A DNA stretch of 64,000 nt from Desulfovibrionaceae bacterium. GTDB taxonomy: Bacteria > Desulfobacterota > Desulfovibrionia > Desulfovibrionales > Desulfovibrionaceae. Both the position numbers and the translations under genes were made by a program. Positions 35,910 to 43,686 of the stretch are shown here, piece by piece; within the stretch, counting starts at the first letter, position 1; each line of letters begins with the position of its first letter. The DNA is taken from NCBI GenBank assembly GCA_029011315.1, contig JAQXLA010000015.1:1-64000 (forward strand), read 5' to 3'. Below the pieces are notes generated by a model. That model was not told the origin of the DNA, did not search any database, and saw nothing but the letters and a program-made list of their open reading frames with translations.

Positions 35910-37335
35910 ACTGATCTCCGGAAAGTGTGCATACCTTGCGCATGATGGCCGATTTGTTTCGGACTTCCTTCCATTCCAGGGCAGGATTGGAATCAAAGAC
36001 AATGCCGGATCCGGCCTGCCAGTTCAGCTTGCCGTCTCGAACCCACATGCTGCGGATGGTAATGCCCGTATCGAGATGAACGCTGTCTTTATCCAGACCG
36101 ATCCAGCCGATGCATCCTGCATAAGGTCCGCGGGGAAGGCGTTCTGTCCGTGCGATAATTTCCATAGCGCGCAGCTTGGGTGCGCCGCTTACGGTTCCTG
36201 CCGGAAATGTTGCTGCCAGAACATCCATCGCGTCCAGTCCGTCACGAAGTTCAGCTGTGACATTGCTGGTCAGATGCATGACATGGGAAAAGCGTTCTAC
36301 GGCCATTAAACTGTCGACATTGACGCTGCCTGGCTTGGCCAGACGGCCAAGATCGTTGCGTCCCAGATCAACGAGCATCATATGCTCCGCCCGTTCCTTG
36401 GGGTCGTCAAGCAACTCTCTGGCCAGTCTTTCGTCTTCTTCTGACGTATGGCCTCTTCGCCGCGTACCGGCGATGGGAGCTGTAAGAAGTCTGCCGCCGG
36501 TGCAGCGAACCATGACTTCGGGAGAAGCTCCGAACAGAGTGATGTCAGGAAAGCGCATGAAAAACATGTAGGGAGAGGCGTTGTCGCACCGCATGCGGCG
36601 GTACAACGTGATGGGGTCGCTGTCAAAAGGCATGCTGAAGCGGGTTGATGGCACAACCTGAATGGCTTCACCGTTGCGGAGCATTTCCCGAATCGCGTCG
36701 ACAGCGGCCATATAGCCCGCACCGTCCGGGGTGGACTGAATAGAAGATTCGTCAAGGGGAGCGTTGTTTGCGAGACTTTCCGTATAGAATTCCGATGAAT
36801 GTGCGCCGAAGACCGGGGCATGTCTGCCAAGACTGACCTGTGCCAGCTTATTGTAAAGATGGTCAAACAGCATCAGCGTGCCAGGAAGGCAAAGCGTGCA
36901 TTCCGCTTCTTCGGGAGGAAGAACAGATGACAGCTTGCTGTTAAACAGTCCTGCCATGCCGAATCCGAAATAGCCGCAGAGCGAACGCGTAATGGGAGGA
37001 AGATCCGCATAGAGGGAATCGGGCAGAATATCGAGATTTCGCATCACTCCCCGAATGCCTTCGACAAAAGGCAGACCGTTGAAGCAGGACAGAGGCCTAA
37101 GCCTGTCATCTTCGATGCGGAGTTCTAACAGACCCTGTTTGCAGGACAGCGTTAATGCCATATCGCAGGCTAGAACGCTGTATCGTCCCCAGCGTCCGTC
37201 AACTTCAGCACTTTCCAGAAGAATGCCGGTTTTGTTTTGGGCCATCCCCATAAACAGACTTATGGGCGAATCCATGTCCGCTGGAAGCCAGCGGACATGC
37301 TGCCTGAGTCGTATGGGAAATTTTTGTGTATCCAT
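35890..37335 (-). CDS. trpE: Anthranilate synthase component I
   Basis: TrpE converts chorismate to anthranilate. The product is 481 residues. The chorismate-binding core has PIAGTRRRG, EHMMLVDLGRNDLGR and TFPAGTVSGAPK. Near the N-terminus is GILLESAE, matching the LLES element that binds tryptophan for feedback inhibition, so this is TrpE rather than PabB or an isochorismate synthase. It is the first structural gene of the operon, with AAAGGA before its start, just after the leader terminator. Confidence 0.97.
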   Translation of the reverse strand: MDTQKFPIRLRQHVRWLPADMDSPISLFMGMAQNKTGILLESAEVDGRWGRYSVLACDMALTLSCKQGLLELRIEDDRLRPLSCFNGLPFVEGIRGVMRNLDILPDSLYADLPPITRSLCGYFGFGMAGLFNSKLSSVLPPEEAECTLCLPGTLMLFDHLYNKLAQVSLGRHAPVFGAHSSEFYTESLANNAPLDESSIQSTPDGAGYMAAVDAIREMLRNGEAIQVVPSTRFSMPFDSDPITLYRRMRCDNASPYMFFMRFPDITLFGASPEVMVRCTGGRLLTAPIAGTRRRGHTSEEDERLARELLDDPKERAEHMMLVDLGRNDLGRLAKPGSVNVDSLMAVERFSHVMHLTSNVTAELRDGLDAMDVLAATFPAGTVSGAPKLRAMEIIARTERLPRGPYAGCIGWIGLDKDSVHLDTGITIRSMWVRDGKLNWQAGSGIVFDSNPALEWKEVRNKSAIMRKVCTLSGDQYVPSHR

Positions 37336-37352
37336 TTGCCGATCCTTTTGTT

Positions 37353-37385
37353 AAAAAAAATACCGTCCCCGAAAGAGGACGGTAT
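37353..37385 (-). terminator. trp leader terminator (attenuator strands 3 and 4)
   Basis: Read leftward, ATACCGTCC (37385-37377) and GGACGGTAT (37368-37360) form a 9-bp stem with an 8-base loop, followed by seven T, 18 bases before the trpE start codon. Strand 3 can instead pair with strand 2 (37432-37443). Confidence 0.85.
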
Positions 37386-37412
37386 TTGATGATATCTTTT
37401 CTTCTTATGGTA

Positions 37413-37502
37413 TCAGTCTACGCACAAAGACCGCATCCTCTTCTTTATGAAGGGGATACGCCACCACTGGATACCAAAAAAATTGCATACGAACGCTTGC
37501 AT
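37413..37502 (-). CDS. trpL: trp leader peptide with tandem Trp codons
   Basis: This is a 29-residue open frame from an ATG at 37502, preceded by GGAG at a normal distance, running to a TGA at 37413. It contains two adjacent Trp codons (residues 13-14, in GIQWWRIP; TGGTGG at 37466-37461). A ribosome stalled there would cover strand 1 (37460-37449) and leave strand 2 (37443-37432) free to pair with strand 3, so the downstream terminator could not form. The position between a promoter and trpE, the codon content and the alternative pairings all fit ribosome-mediated attenuation. The peptide itself is expected to have no other role. Confidence 0.85.
   Translation of the reverse strand: MQAFVCNFFGIQWWRIPFIKKRMRSLCVD
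37432..37460 (-). promoter_or_regulatory. trp leader 1:2 (pause/anti-antiterminator) hairpin
   Basis: Read leftward, CGTATCCCCTTC (strand 1) pairs with GAAGAGGATGCG (strand 2) around ATAAA, with one mismatch and one G-U pair. Strand 1 begins directly after the second Trp codon. GAGGA and CGGT of the strand 2 region (to 37429) can alternatively pair with ACCGTCCTC of strand 3, with a two-base bulge. Confidence 0.75.
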
Positions 37503-37528
37503 ACTAATAACTCCAAAAGTATGTAAAA

Positions 37529-37557
37529 TACATAGTCGATTTCGGATAGGTCGTCAA
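37529..37557 (-). promoter_or_regulatory. Predicted trp operon promoter
   Basis: Read leftward, TTGACG (-35) lies 17 bases before TATGTA (-10). Transcription would begin near 37522, giving a leader of about 170 bases to the attenuator. A perfect inverted repeat, TATGTA-AAA-TACATA (37520-37534, plus strand), covers the -10 box and could be an operator. Confidence 0.5.
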
Positions 37558-37692
37558 GTTTTTTGTCCAATTTTTTGGGGGATGAAGGACAATTTGTCAG
37601 AGAACGGAAAAAGGAGTAAATGCAGGTATTCACGCTACTGAATTGTCAGCTGCGGCAGCTATAGTTCGATCAGTTCAGAATATGGAGAAAAT

Positions 37693-38025
37693 ATGCGCAG
37701 AGGAATGATCTTGATTTTTGCGGTGCTGATTTCTGCAGTTGGTTTTTCAGTTTCTGATGTATGGGCTGATGCGTGGGGAGATCCCCGTACGGGTATTTAT
37801 CATACACGGGGCTGTCCGTTCAGCCGCAATGCCCATGTGCATTTCAAAAAGGAAAAGGACGCGAGGGCGCACGGATTTCGATCTCAGTGTACAGAATGCC
37901 GCCGTATAGAAAAATGGGAAGCTGAACGGCGCCGGCGCCAGAAATGGGATAGAGAACATGGATACGGACATGCCAGAGATTGGGATCATCGTCCTTCTCA
38001 CCGTTCCCGTCATTGGGACGACTAA
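37693..38025 (+). CDS. Small exported Cys/His-rich protein of unknown function
   Basis: The product is 110 residues. An N-terminal signal peptide (hydrophobic residues 5-22, cleavage likely after VWA or ADA near 26) indicates export to the periplasm. The mature part has YHTRGCPFSRNAHVHF and, 25 residues further, CTECRRIEKW. This G-C-P then C-x2-C pattern resembles the small Ada-like zinc motif found at the ends of some secreted nucleases. The C-terminal third is very rich in Arg, His, Asp and Trp and looks disordered. GGAG lies before the ATG. Divergent from the trp promoter and 36 bases upstream of the deaminase gene. No function can be assigned. Confidence 0.7.
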   Translation: MRRGMILIFAVLISAVGFSVSDVWADAWGDPRTGIYHTRGCPFSRNAHVHFKKEKDARAHGFRSQCTECRRIEKWEAERRRRQKWDREHGYGHARDWDHRPSHRSRHWDD

Positions 38026-38061
38026 TCCTGATCAATCCTAAGAAGGGAGGAAAGGGGAACG

Positions 38062-38523
38062 ATGGAAGATCGCATGCCTTGGGAAGAATACTTCATGCGT
38101 ATTGCGTTCATGGTATCTGATCGATCTACCTGTCTCCGCCGTCATGTAGGGGCTGTAGCCGTTCATAATCGCCGTATTTTGGCGACGGGATACAACGGTG
38201 CTCCGGCAGGCTTGGCTCATTGCCTGGAAACAGGCTGTCTTCGTCAGAAGCTGGGCATTCCTTCGGGGCAACGGCATGAAATCTGTCGGGCTATTCATGC
38301 GGAGCAGAATGTAATCGTTCAGGCCGCGACGCACGGCATTGTCCTGCAGGGATCGGATCTTTTCTGCACGACGTTTCCCTGTGCGCTGTGCGCCAAAATG
38401 CTGATAAACTGCGGTATTCGGCATATTTATTATGTTGAGGGCTATCCTGATGAGCTTTCCCGCTCTATGTTGCAGGAAGCGGGAGTTGAGATGACAGCTC
38501 TGCCAAGACCGAGTGGATGCTGA
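38062..38523 (+). CDS. Deoxycytidylate (dCMP) deaminase family protein
   Basis: This is a zinc-dependent deaminase of 153 residues, most likely converting dCMP to dUMP for thymidylate synthesis (ComEB/DCTD type). The zinc and proton-transfer site is HAEQNVI near residue 79, with the Cys pair PCALC near residue 107. The N-terminal block [15 protein letters not shown] and [14 protein letters not shown] match dCMP deaminases rather than cytidine or tRNA deaminases. AGGGGAACG precedes the start. Confidence 0.9.
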   Translation: MEDRMPWEEYFMRIAFMVSDRSTCLRRHVGAVAVHNRRILATGYNGAPAGLAHCLETGCLRQKLGIPSGQRHEICRAIHAEQNVIVQAATHGIVLQGSDLFCTTFPCALCAKMLINCGIRHIYYVEGYPDELSRSMLQEAGVEMTALPRPSGC

Positions 38524-38627
38524 AGACTAGATAAGCAGGATGGACGTTGCGTTTTTTCAATGATACGGCTGCGAGTAATTTTCAGAACATCCTATTTCAA
38601 AATCCTTTCAATAAACAGCGCACGGAG

Positions 38628-41345
38628 TTAGTTCTTTTTCCTCATCCGTTTTGGCTTTTCAGGTTGAGCAAGTTTTTCCTGCTCAATCAGCTTTTCATAG
38701 CGATTCAGAAGATCGGCTACGATCTTTGGTTCGGTTATATTGGAAGGAAGACCGTATAGAGACAAAACGGCGACATCAAGTTTTTTGTGTGCCTTGAGTA
38801 GGTCGGAAGGTGTAAACAAAGGGTCATACAGGTCGGCAAGTGACCTATCAGCGTATCGGTTGCGGATATCAAGAATTTGTTCAGACAACGTTTCAACGTT
38901 GGTCCTTTGTTCGTCTGTCACGTTTTCAGGCCAAGGGAAATTATTATACACAATATCCTTGGAGTAACGGTAACGCATTTCTAAACGACCGGCTATTACC
39001 TTCATCCAAGCCATATGAACGATAGAACTAAGAACCCCAAAATGATAGTGACTGGCGTTGGCGATAATCTGTATCTGATTTGTAGGTATAGTATCCTTAT
39101 CAAAGTAACACATTGGCAAATATGTTCTTCTTTCTGAAGATACCATAGGTAACGCAATATAAAATTCAGGATTATTGGTATCTCTGAAAGTTGTCGGCCT
39201 GTCTGCCAATTTCTGAGTTCCTTTGTCTTTCATAGAAAGACGATTTTTCCTACAAAGTTCCACACGTCTCAACACTTCTTTGTTTGCTTTGATTTCGGAG
39301 GGAGAAGCGTCAACGAGCCACAAAACATATCTCTTTTCGTTATGTAAGAGTTCACGACCGCCAATTAGACGCTTTATATATTTGAAGTCTCCAAATTTAT
39401 CTATATCTTCACATTCAATTTTAAGAGCATCACCGTCAAGAGGAACATTGCCATTCTTCATTTGTGGAACATCACAAATAGGTTTTGAACGAATGTTGAT
39501 ATACACATCTGGAGCATCTATTAGATAACCATTGATATTTGTTGCAGTATTAGCATTACCAATTTCATCATAGATAGTCTTATTAATATTATTGTAAAAA
39601 CTATATCCAATAATGACACAATGAACGGCGGCTTTTTCCTTTGCTTCATTACTCCATTTGAATGTTTTATATGCATAGTTTATGATAATGCCATTATTAT
39701 TAAGTTCATTCCACAATGCTTGAACTTGTTCTCCCTGAGAAATAGAATTAGTTGCAACAAAGCAAGTTTTGATTGCTTTGTTTTGAAGCATAAAATGATA
39801 TGCCTTTTTAAACCAGCAACAAACATAATCTATATCTTTGTATTCAAAATATTGAGCGACCTCTTTTATTTGTTCTTCTGTTCTATATCGTCTTCCAAGA
39901 AACGGAGGATTACCGAAGATATAAGACAACTCCGAGGAAGGAACAACGTCATTCCAGTCTATTCTCAGGGCATTGGCATTAACGATAGAGGCAGACTGTT
40001 TCAGAGGCAAGCGTGCAAAATATTGTCCGAATTGCTCCGATACTTTCATGTTCATCTGATGGTCGATGAGCCACATGCCGACTTGCGCGACCTGGCAGGG
40101 GAACTCCTCAATTTCTATGCCGTAGAACTGCCCTACGTTGACCTTCACATAGGGAGAGATATCTATAACACGTTGGCGAGTACCAATTTTCATTTTGAGG
40201 ACTTCAAGTTCCAATTTGCGAAGTTCCCTATAGGCAATGATGAGGAAGTTGCCGCAACCGCAAGCAGGGTCGAGAAACTTTAGGGAAGCAAGTTTTGTAT
40301 GGAACTGCTCAAGCTGTAATGGACTGGCCTTCACGCGCTCGAACTCAGCATAAAGGTCATCCATAAACAGAGGATTGATAACTTTCAGGATATTCTCTTC
40401 AGAGGTGTAGTGCGCTCCAAGGTCATGACGTTCCTTTTTATTCATCACACCTTGGAACATAGAACCGAAAATAGCGGGAGAAATATTGTTCCAGTCAAAA
40501 CTGCATGACTCAAGCAGAGTTGCCCTCATTTTGGCGTCAAAGTCCGCAAAATCCAACTTCTCGGCAAAGAGACCACCATTGATATACTGGAACTGAAGCA
40601 AGTCCTGTTTCAGCAAGGATTTCTTCTTGCGTACATCGACTGGCATATTAAGGACTTCAAAAAGCCTTTCCAGACGCGCCGAAAGATTAGAACCATCCTC
40701 ATTTGAGTTCTCTACATAGCTCTGAAAACTTCCCTTTGGGAAAATGCCTGTGTCATCAGCAAAGAGGCAGAAAAGAAGCCTTACAAGATAAACTTCAAGG
40801 CTATGCCCTTCATAGCCGATGGACTCCATAGCGTTATGGAGGGCAGCCATTTTGGAAGCCGCTTTGACATTGACTCCCTGCTGCTTCTCATAGGTTCGTG
40901 TTGTTTCGTAGCCTGCGATATCGGCAAAATGTCTTATATACTTTCTGAGGTCTTTTGTTTTGAAGGAAACTTTTTCTCCAGAAGTTCTTTTGTAGAGAAT
41001 GATATTCTCAAAGTCGCAGACCATGAGAAGACTGGGGATTTCATCGGCCTTTAGATGGATAACGTAATTCTGAAGTTGTTCAAAAGCCTTTTTGAGGTCT
41101 TTCTTTGAACTCTTCATTTCAACGGCGATTTTCTGGGGAAACAGATAATCTATGTAGCCATTGTGATTATCATCGAGAGGGACTTTATATTCAAAAACAC
41201 CGAAAGAAATCAGGTCATCAATCCCAAAGACTTTGAAAAAGTCTCTCAGAAACGATTGGACTTCTGCTTCTTCGCGGTGTGCGGTTTCCCATTTCTTAGA
41301 GAACGTAATTGCTCTTGCCTGAATTTCCTCCCATGAGAGTTGCAT
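38628..41345 (-). CDS. MmeI-type (type IIL) restriction enzyme and DNA methyltransferase
   Basis: This single 905-residue protein should both cut and methylate DNA. The N-terminal nuclease has D66-x9-E76-x-K78 (GYIDYLFPQKIAVEMK), the same D-x9-E-x-K spacing as recalled for MmeI. A helical spacer leads to an adenine methyltransferase with motif I DPACGCGNFL near 357 and catalytic motif NPPF near 476. The remainder should be the target-recognition domain and a helical C-terminal cap. The gene is visibly more AT-rich than its neighbours and has no partner methylase or specificity gene, as expected for this class. The ATG at 41345 follows GAGG; a GTG 12 bases upstream is an alternative. Recognition sequence not predictable by eye. 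Confidence 0.9.
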   Translation of the reverse strand: MQLSWEEIQARAITFSKKWETAHREEAEVQSFLRDFFKVFGIDDLISFGVFEYKVPLDDNHNGYIDYLFPQKIAVEMKSSKKDLKKAFEQLQNYVIHLKADEIPSLLMVCDFENIILYKRTSGEKVSFKTKDLRKYIRHFADIAGYETTRTYEKQQGVNVKAASKMAALHNAMESIGYEGHSLEVYLVRLLFCLFADDTGIFPKGSFQSYVENSNEDGSNLSARLERLFEVLNMPVDVRKKKSLLKQDLLQFQYINGGLFAEKLDFADFDAKMRATLLESCSFDWNNISPAIFGSMFQGVMNKKERHDLGAHYTSEENILKVINPLFMDDLYAEFERVKASPLQLEQFHTKLASLKFLDPACGCGNFLIIAYRELRKLELEVLKMKIGTRQRVIDISPYVKVNVGQFYGIEIEEFPCQVAQVGMWLIDHQMNMKVSEQFGQYFARLPLKQSASIVNANALRIDWNDVVPSSELSYIFGNPPFLGRRYRTEEQIKEVAQYFEYKDIDYVCCWFKKAYHFMLQNKAIKTCFVATNSISQGEQVQALWNELNNNGIIINYAYKTFKWSNEAKEKAAVHCVIIGYSFYNNINKTIYDEIGNANTATNINGYLIDAPDVYINIRSKPICDVPQMKNGNVPLDGDALKIECEDIDKFGDFKYIKRLIGGRELLHNEKRYVLWLVDASPSEIKANKEVLRRVELCRKNRLSMKDKGTQKLADRPTTFRDTNNPEFYIALPMVSSERRTYLPMCYFDKDTIPTNQIQIIANASHYHFGVLSSIVHMAWMKVIAGRLEMRYRYSKDIVYNNFPWPENVTDEQRTNVETLSEQILDIRNRYADRSLADLYDPLFTPSDLLKAHKKLDVAVLSLYGLPSNITEPKIVADLLNRYEKLIEQEKLAQPEKPKRMRKKN

Positions 41346-41348
41346 ATC

Positions 41349-41376
41349 ACGCCTCACTTATATTTGAGCGAGGCGT
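41349..41376 (-). promoter_or_regulatory. Hairpin covering the ribosome site of the MmeI-type gene
   Basis: Read leftward, ACGCCTC and GAGGCGT are perfect 7-bp arms with a 14-base loop. The second arm is the ribosome binding site (GAGG) and ends three bases before the ATG, so folding would hide the site and lower translation. Confidence 0.55.
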
Positions 41377-41545
41377 TTTGTATTGAAATAACAGGATTTT
41401 TGTGTTGTCCTGTACTGCGCATATTCTATTCCTCTCAGGAGGTTATCGGTAAGAAACTTTCCGTATCTCTAATCTTATTTCTCGATATATGGAATTTTCG
41501 TTAGCGATGTCTATTTCTAGCTAATCTGACTTCCTATGATTCAGC

Positions 41546-41591
41546 AAAAAAGATGCCGGAATACCTTTTCAGGAAATTCCGGCATCTTTTT
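41546..41591. terminator. Bidirectional terminator downstream of acpP
   Basis: AAAAAGATGCCGGAAT (41547-41562) and ATTCCGGCATCTTTTT (41576-41591) form a perfect 16-bp stem with T-runs in both reading directions. It serves acpP, whose stop is 14 bases away. Confidence 0.9.
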
Positions 41592-41605
41592 GAGTTCGCG
41601 AAAAA

Positions 41606-41839
41606 TTAGGCAAGCTTGGAATTGATGTAGTCGACAGCGTCTTGGACTTTCAGGATCTTCTGAGCGGCGTCATCGGCGATTTCAATGTCAAATTTTTCTT
41701 CCATCGCCATGATCAGTTCAGTCAGATCGAGAGAGTCGGCTCCAAGATCTTCAATGAAGGAAGCTTCAGGTTTGACGGCGCTTTCATCGGCACCGAGCTG
41801 TTCAACAATGATGTTTTTCACTTCAGCAAAAACGTCCAT
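41606..41839 (-). CDS. acpP: Acyl carrier protein
   Basis: AcpP is the small acidic carrier that holds growing fatty acids on a phosphopantetheine arm. The product is 77 residues, rich in Asp and Glu, with the attachment Ser in [12 protein letters not shown] near residue 37. It is the last gene of the DUF177-rpmF-plsX-fabH-fabG-acpP run, 56 bases after fabG, and is followed by a strong terminator. fabF, its usual neighbour, is elsewhere in the window. Confidence 0.98.
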   Translation of the reverse strand: MDVFAEVKNIIVEQLGADESAVKPEASFIEDLGADSLDLTELIMAMEEKFDIEIADDAAQKILKVQDAVDYINSKLA

Positions 41840-41895
41840 GGTAAACTCCTTAAAAGGGTTGATTCAGAAGAAGCGGCTGGGCTTCTTCGTATGTT

Positions 41896-42639
41896 CTAGC
41901 AGTACATGCCGCCGTTGACGGCAAGAACCTGCCCTGTGATGTATCCGGCCGCGGGGGAGGCCAGAAATGCAACGGCATCCGCGATGTCCTGAGGTGTCCC
42001 CAGACGCTTCAGCGGAATACTGTCAACATACGATTTTTTGACTTCTTCGGGAAGTACGGCGGTCATATCGGTTTCAATGAATCCCGGTGCTACCGCATTG
42101 ACCGTAATGCCCCGTCCAGCCAGTTCCTTGGCCGCGGATTTGGTCAAGCCGATCAGACCCGCCTTGGCAGCGCAGTAGTTCGCCTGTCCGGCATTGCCCA
42201 TCTGACCGCAAACTGATGAAATATTGATGATGCGTCCGCTGCGCTGCTTCATCATGATCTTTGCCGCTTCACGCAGGCAGATGAAAGATCCGCGCAGATT
42301 GATTTGCAATACGCGATCAAAATCCTCATCCTTCATGCGAATGAGAAGTGTGTCTTTGGTAATGCCGGCATTGTTCACCAGAACGTCAAGAGAGAATTTG
42401 CCTCGGATTTCATTGTTAAAGAAATCACTGACGGCTTCCGCATCACCGACATTGAGCTGAAAAGCTTGCGCGTTTCCTCCTGCTGAGGCAATTTCTGCAA
42501 CAGTTCTTTCTGCCTCTTCAGGACGGCTGACATAGGTGAGCAATACTGTGTATCCGGCTTTGGCTAGTGTAATAGCACAGGCTTTTCCGATACCCCGGGA
42601 GCCTCCTGTAACGAGTGCTGCGGACTGAAGTTCGTTCAT
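41896..42639 (-). CDS. fabG: 3-oxoacyl-[acyl-carrier-protein] reductase
   Basis: FabG reduces 3-oxoacyl-ACP with NADPH. It is a 247-residue short-chain dehydrogenase with TGGSRGIGKACA (cofactor loop), NNAGITKDTLLIRM, the Ser in NISSVCGQMGNAGQ, the catalytic Tyr/Lys pair in YCAAKAG and a C-terminal GYITGQVLAVNGGM. Its position between fabH and acpP supports the fatty acid role over other short-chain dehydrogenases. Confidence 0.97.
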   Translation of the reverse strand: MNELQSAALVTGGSRGIGKACAITLAKAGYTVLLTYVSRPEEAERTVAEIASAGGNAQAFQLNVGDAEAVSDFFNNEIRGKFSLDVLVNNAGITKDTLLIRMKDEDFDRVLQINLRGSFICLREAAKIMMKQRSGRIINISSVCGQMGNAGQANYCAAKAGLIGLTKSAAKELAGRGITVNAVAPGFIETDMTAVLPEEVKKSYVDSIPLKRLGTPQDIADAVAFLASPAAGYITGQVLAVNGGMYC

Positions 42640-42673
42640 ACTTCCCTCTCTTTTTCAAAAACGGATACGTTTC

Positions 42674-43675
42674 CTAGTCTGCCGCATCGGGAGCGGAGAA
42701 CTGCAGAATGGCGGAACCATAGGTAAAGCCTCCTCCGAATGCCGTAAGCAGAACACGTGCGCCAGCCGGGATGCGTCCAGCTTCCATCGCTTCATGCAGC
42801 GCAATAGGTACAGAGGCTGCCGAAGTGTTTCCGAATCGATCAAGATTCACAAACACCTTATTCATAGGTGCTTTGAGCCGGGAAGCAACCGATTCCACGA
42901 TACGCAGATTCGCCTGATGCGGAATAATGACGTCGATGTCTTCTGTCGTCAGGCCTGTTTTTTCCAGAATCTGCACGCACATTTCCGTCATGCGGCGCAC
43001 GCCGTTGCGGTATACTTCACGCCCCTCCATGCGGATAAAGAAGTTTTCATCCACAGGATCCCCGTTTTTGACATGGAAGGCCGTGCCTCCGCCGATCGAC
43101 AGTGGATCGGGAGAGCGGCCGTCAGCATGACAGCAGACTTCCGTAACCTGAGCAAGACCTTGGGGGGAACGCGCTAAAACAGCAGCTGCGGCACCGTCTC
43201 CAAATAGAACGCAAGTCGTGCGATCTTCCCAGTTTACGCGTCTTGTCAGAGCTTCGGCACAGACGAACAGTACGACGGCATCGGGACGGTTGGCCAGAAT
43301 GCCCCCGGCCACTTCAAGTCCGTAAAGAAATCCGGAGCAGGCTGCGTTCAGATCAAAGGCCATAGCCCCTTTGATGCCAAGCTGATAGCTGACGAGGCAG
43401 GCCGTGTTTGGGCAGAGATGATCCGGAGAACAGGTGGAGACGATAACATGCGTGATCTGATCCGGAGAAATATGTGCATTATTCAATGCCTGCTGTGCGG
43501 CAAGAGCACCCATATCTGACGTATTCTGCGAATCATCGAGGACATGACGGGAACGGATGCCAGTGCGCGTGACGATCCATTCATCATCGGTATCGACGAT
43601 TTTCGCCAGATCATCATTGCTCAGGCTTTTGGCAGGAATAAAGGACCCCAGGCCGAGAATCTGATAGGGAGTCAT
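42674..43675 (-). CDS. fabH: 3-oxoacyl-[acyl-carrier-protein] synthase III
   Basis: FabH starts fatty acid chains from acetyl-CoA and malonyl-ACP. The product is 333 residues. The catalytic Cys is in LNAACSGFLYGL near residue 113, the His in IIPHQANLRIV near 250, and the Asn is expected in the RFGNTSAASVP segment. TDDEWIVTRTGIRSRH near the N-terminus is diagnostic. The gene lies 11 bases after plsX. Confidence 0.97.
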   Translation of the reverse strand: MTPYQILGLGSFIPAKSLSNDDLAKIVDTDDEWIVTRTGIRSRHVLDDSQNTSDMGALAAQQALNNAHISPDQITHVIVSTCSPDHLCPNTACLVSYQLGIKGAMAFDLNAACSGFLYGLEVAGGILANRPDAVVLFVCAEALTRRVNWEDRTTCVLFGDGAAAAVLARSPQGLAQVTEVCCHADGRSPDPLSIGGGTAFHVKNGDPVDENFFIRMEGREVYRNGVRRMTEMCVQILEKTGLTTEDIDVIIPHQANLRIVESVASRLKAPMNKVFVNLDRFGNTSAASVPIALHEAMEAGRIPAGARVLLTAFGGGFTYGSAILQFSAPDAAD

Positions 43676-43686
43676 AATGATCCAAC

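Noticed and set aside
37405-37488. Alternative trp leader frame starting at the second ATG (37488)
   Set aside because: It has a single Trp codon and no ribosome site; the ATG at 37502 has GGAG and tandem Trp codons aligned with strand 1.
37620-37664. Short rightward open frame (14 codons) after AAGGAG, upstream of the small exported protein
   Set aside because: The spacing to the ATG is only about three bases, the peptide has no notable codons and no attenuator follows.
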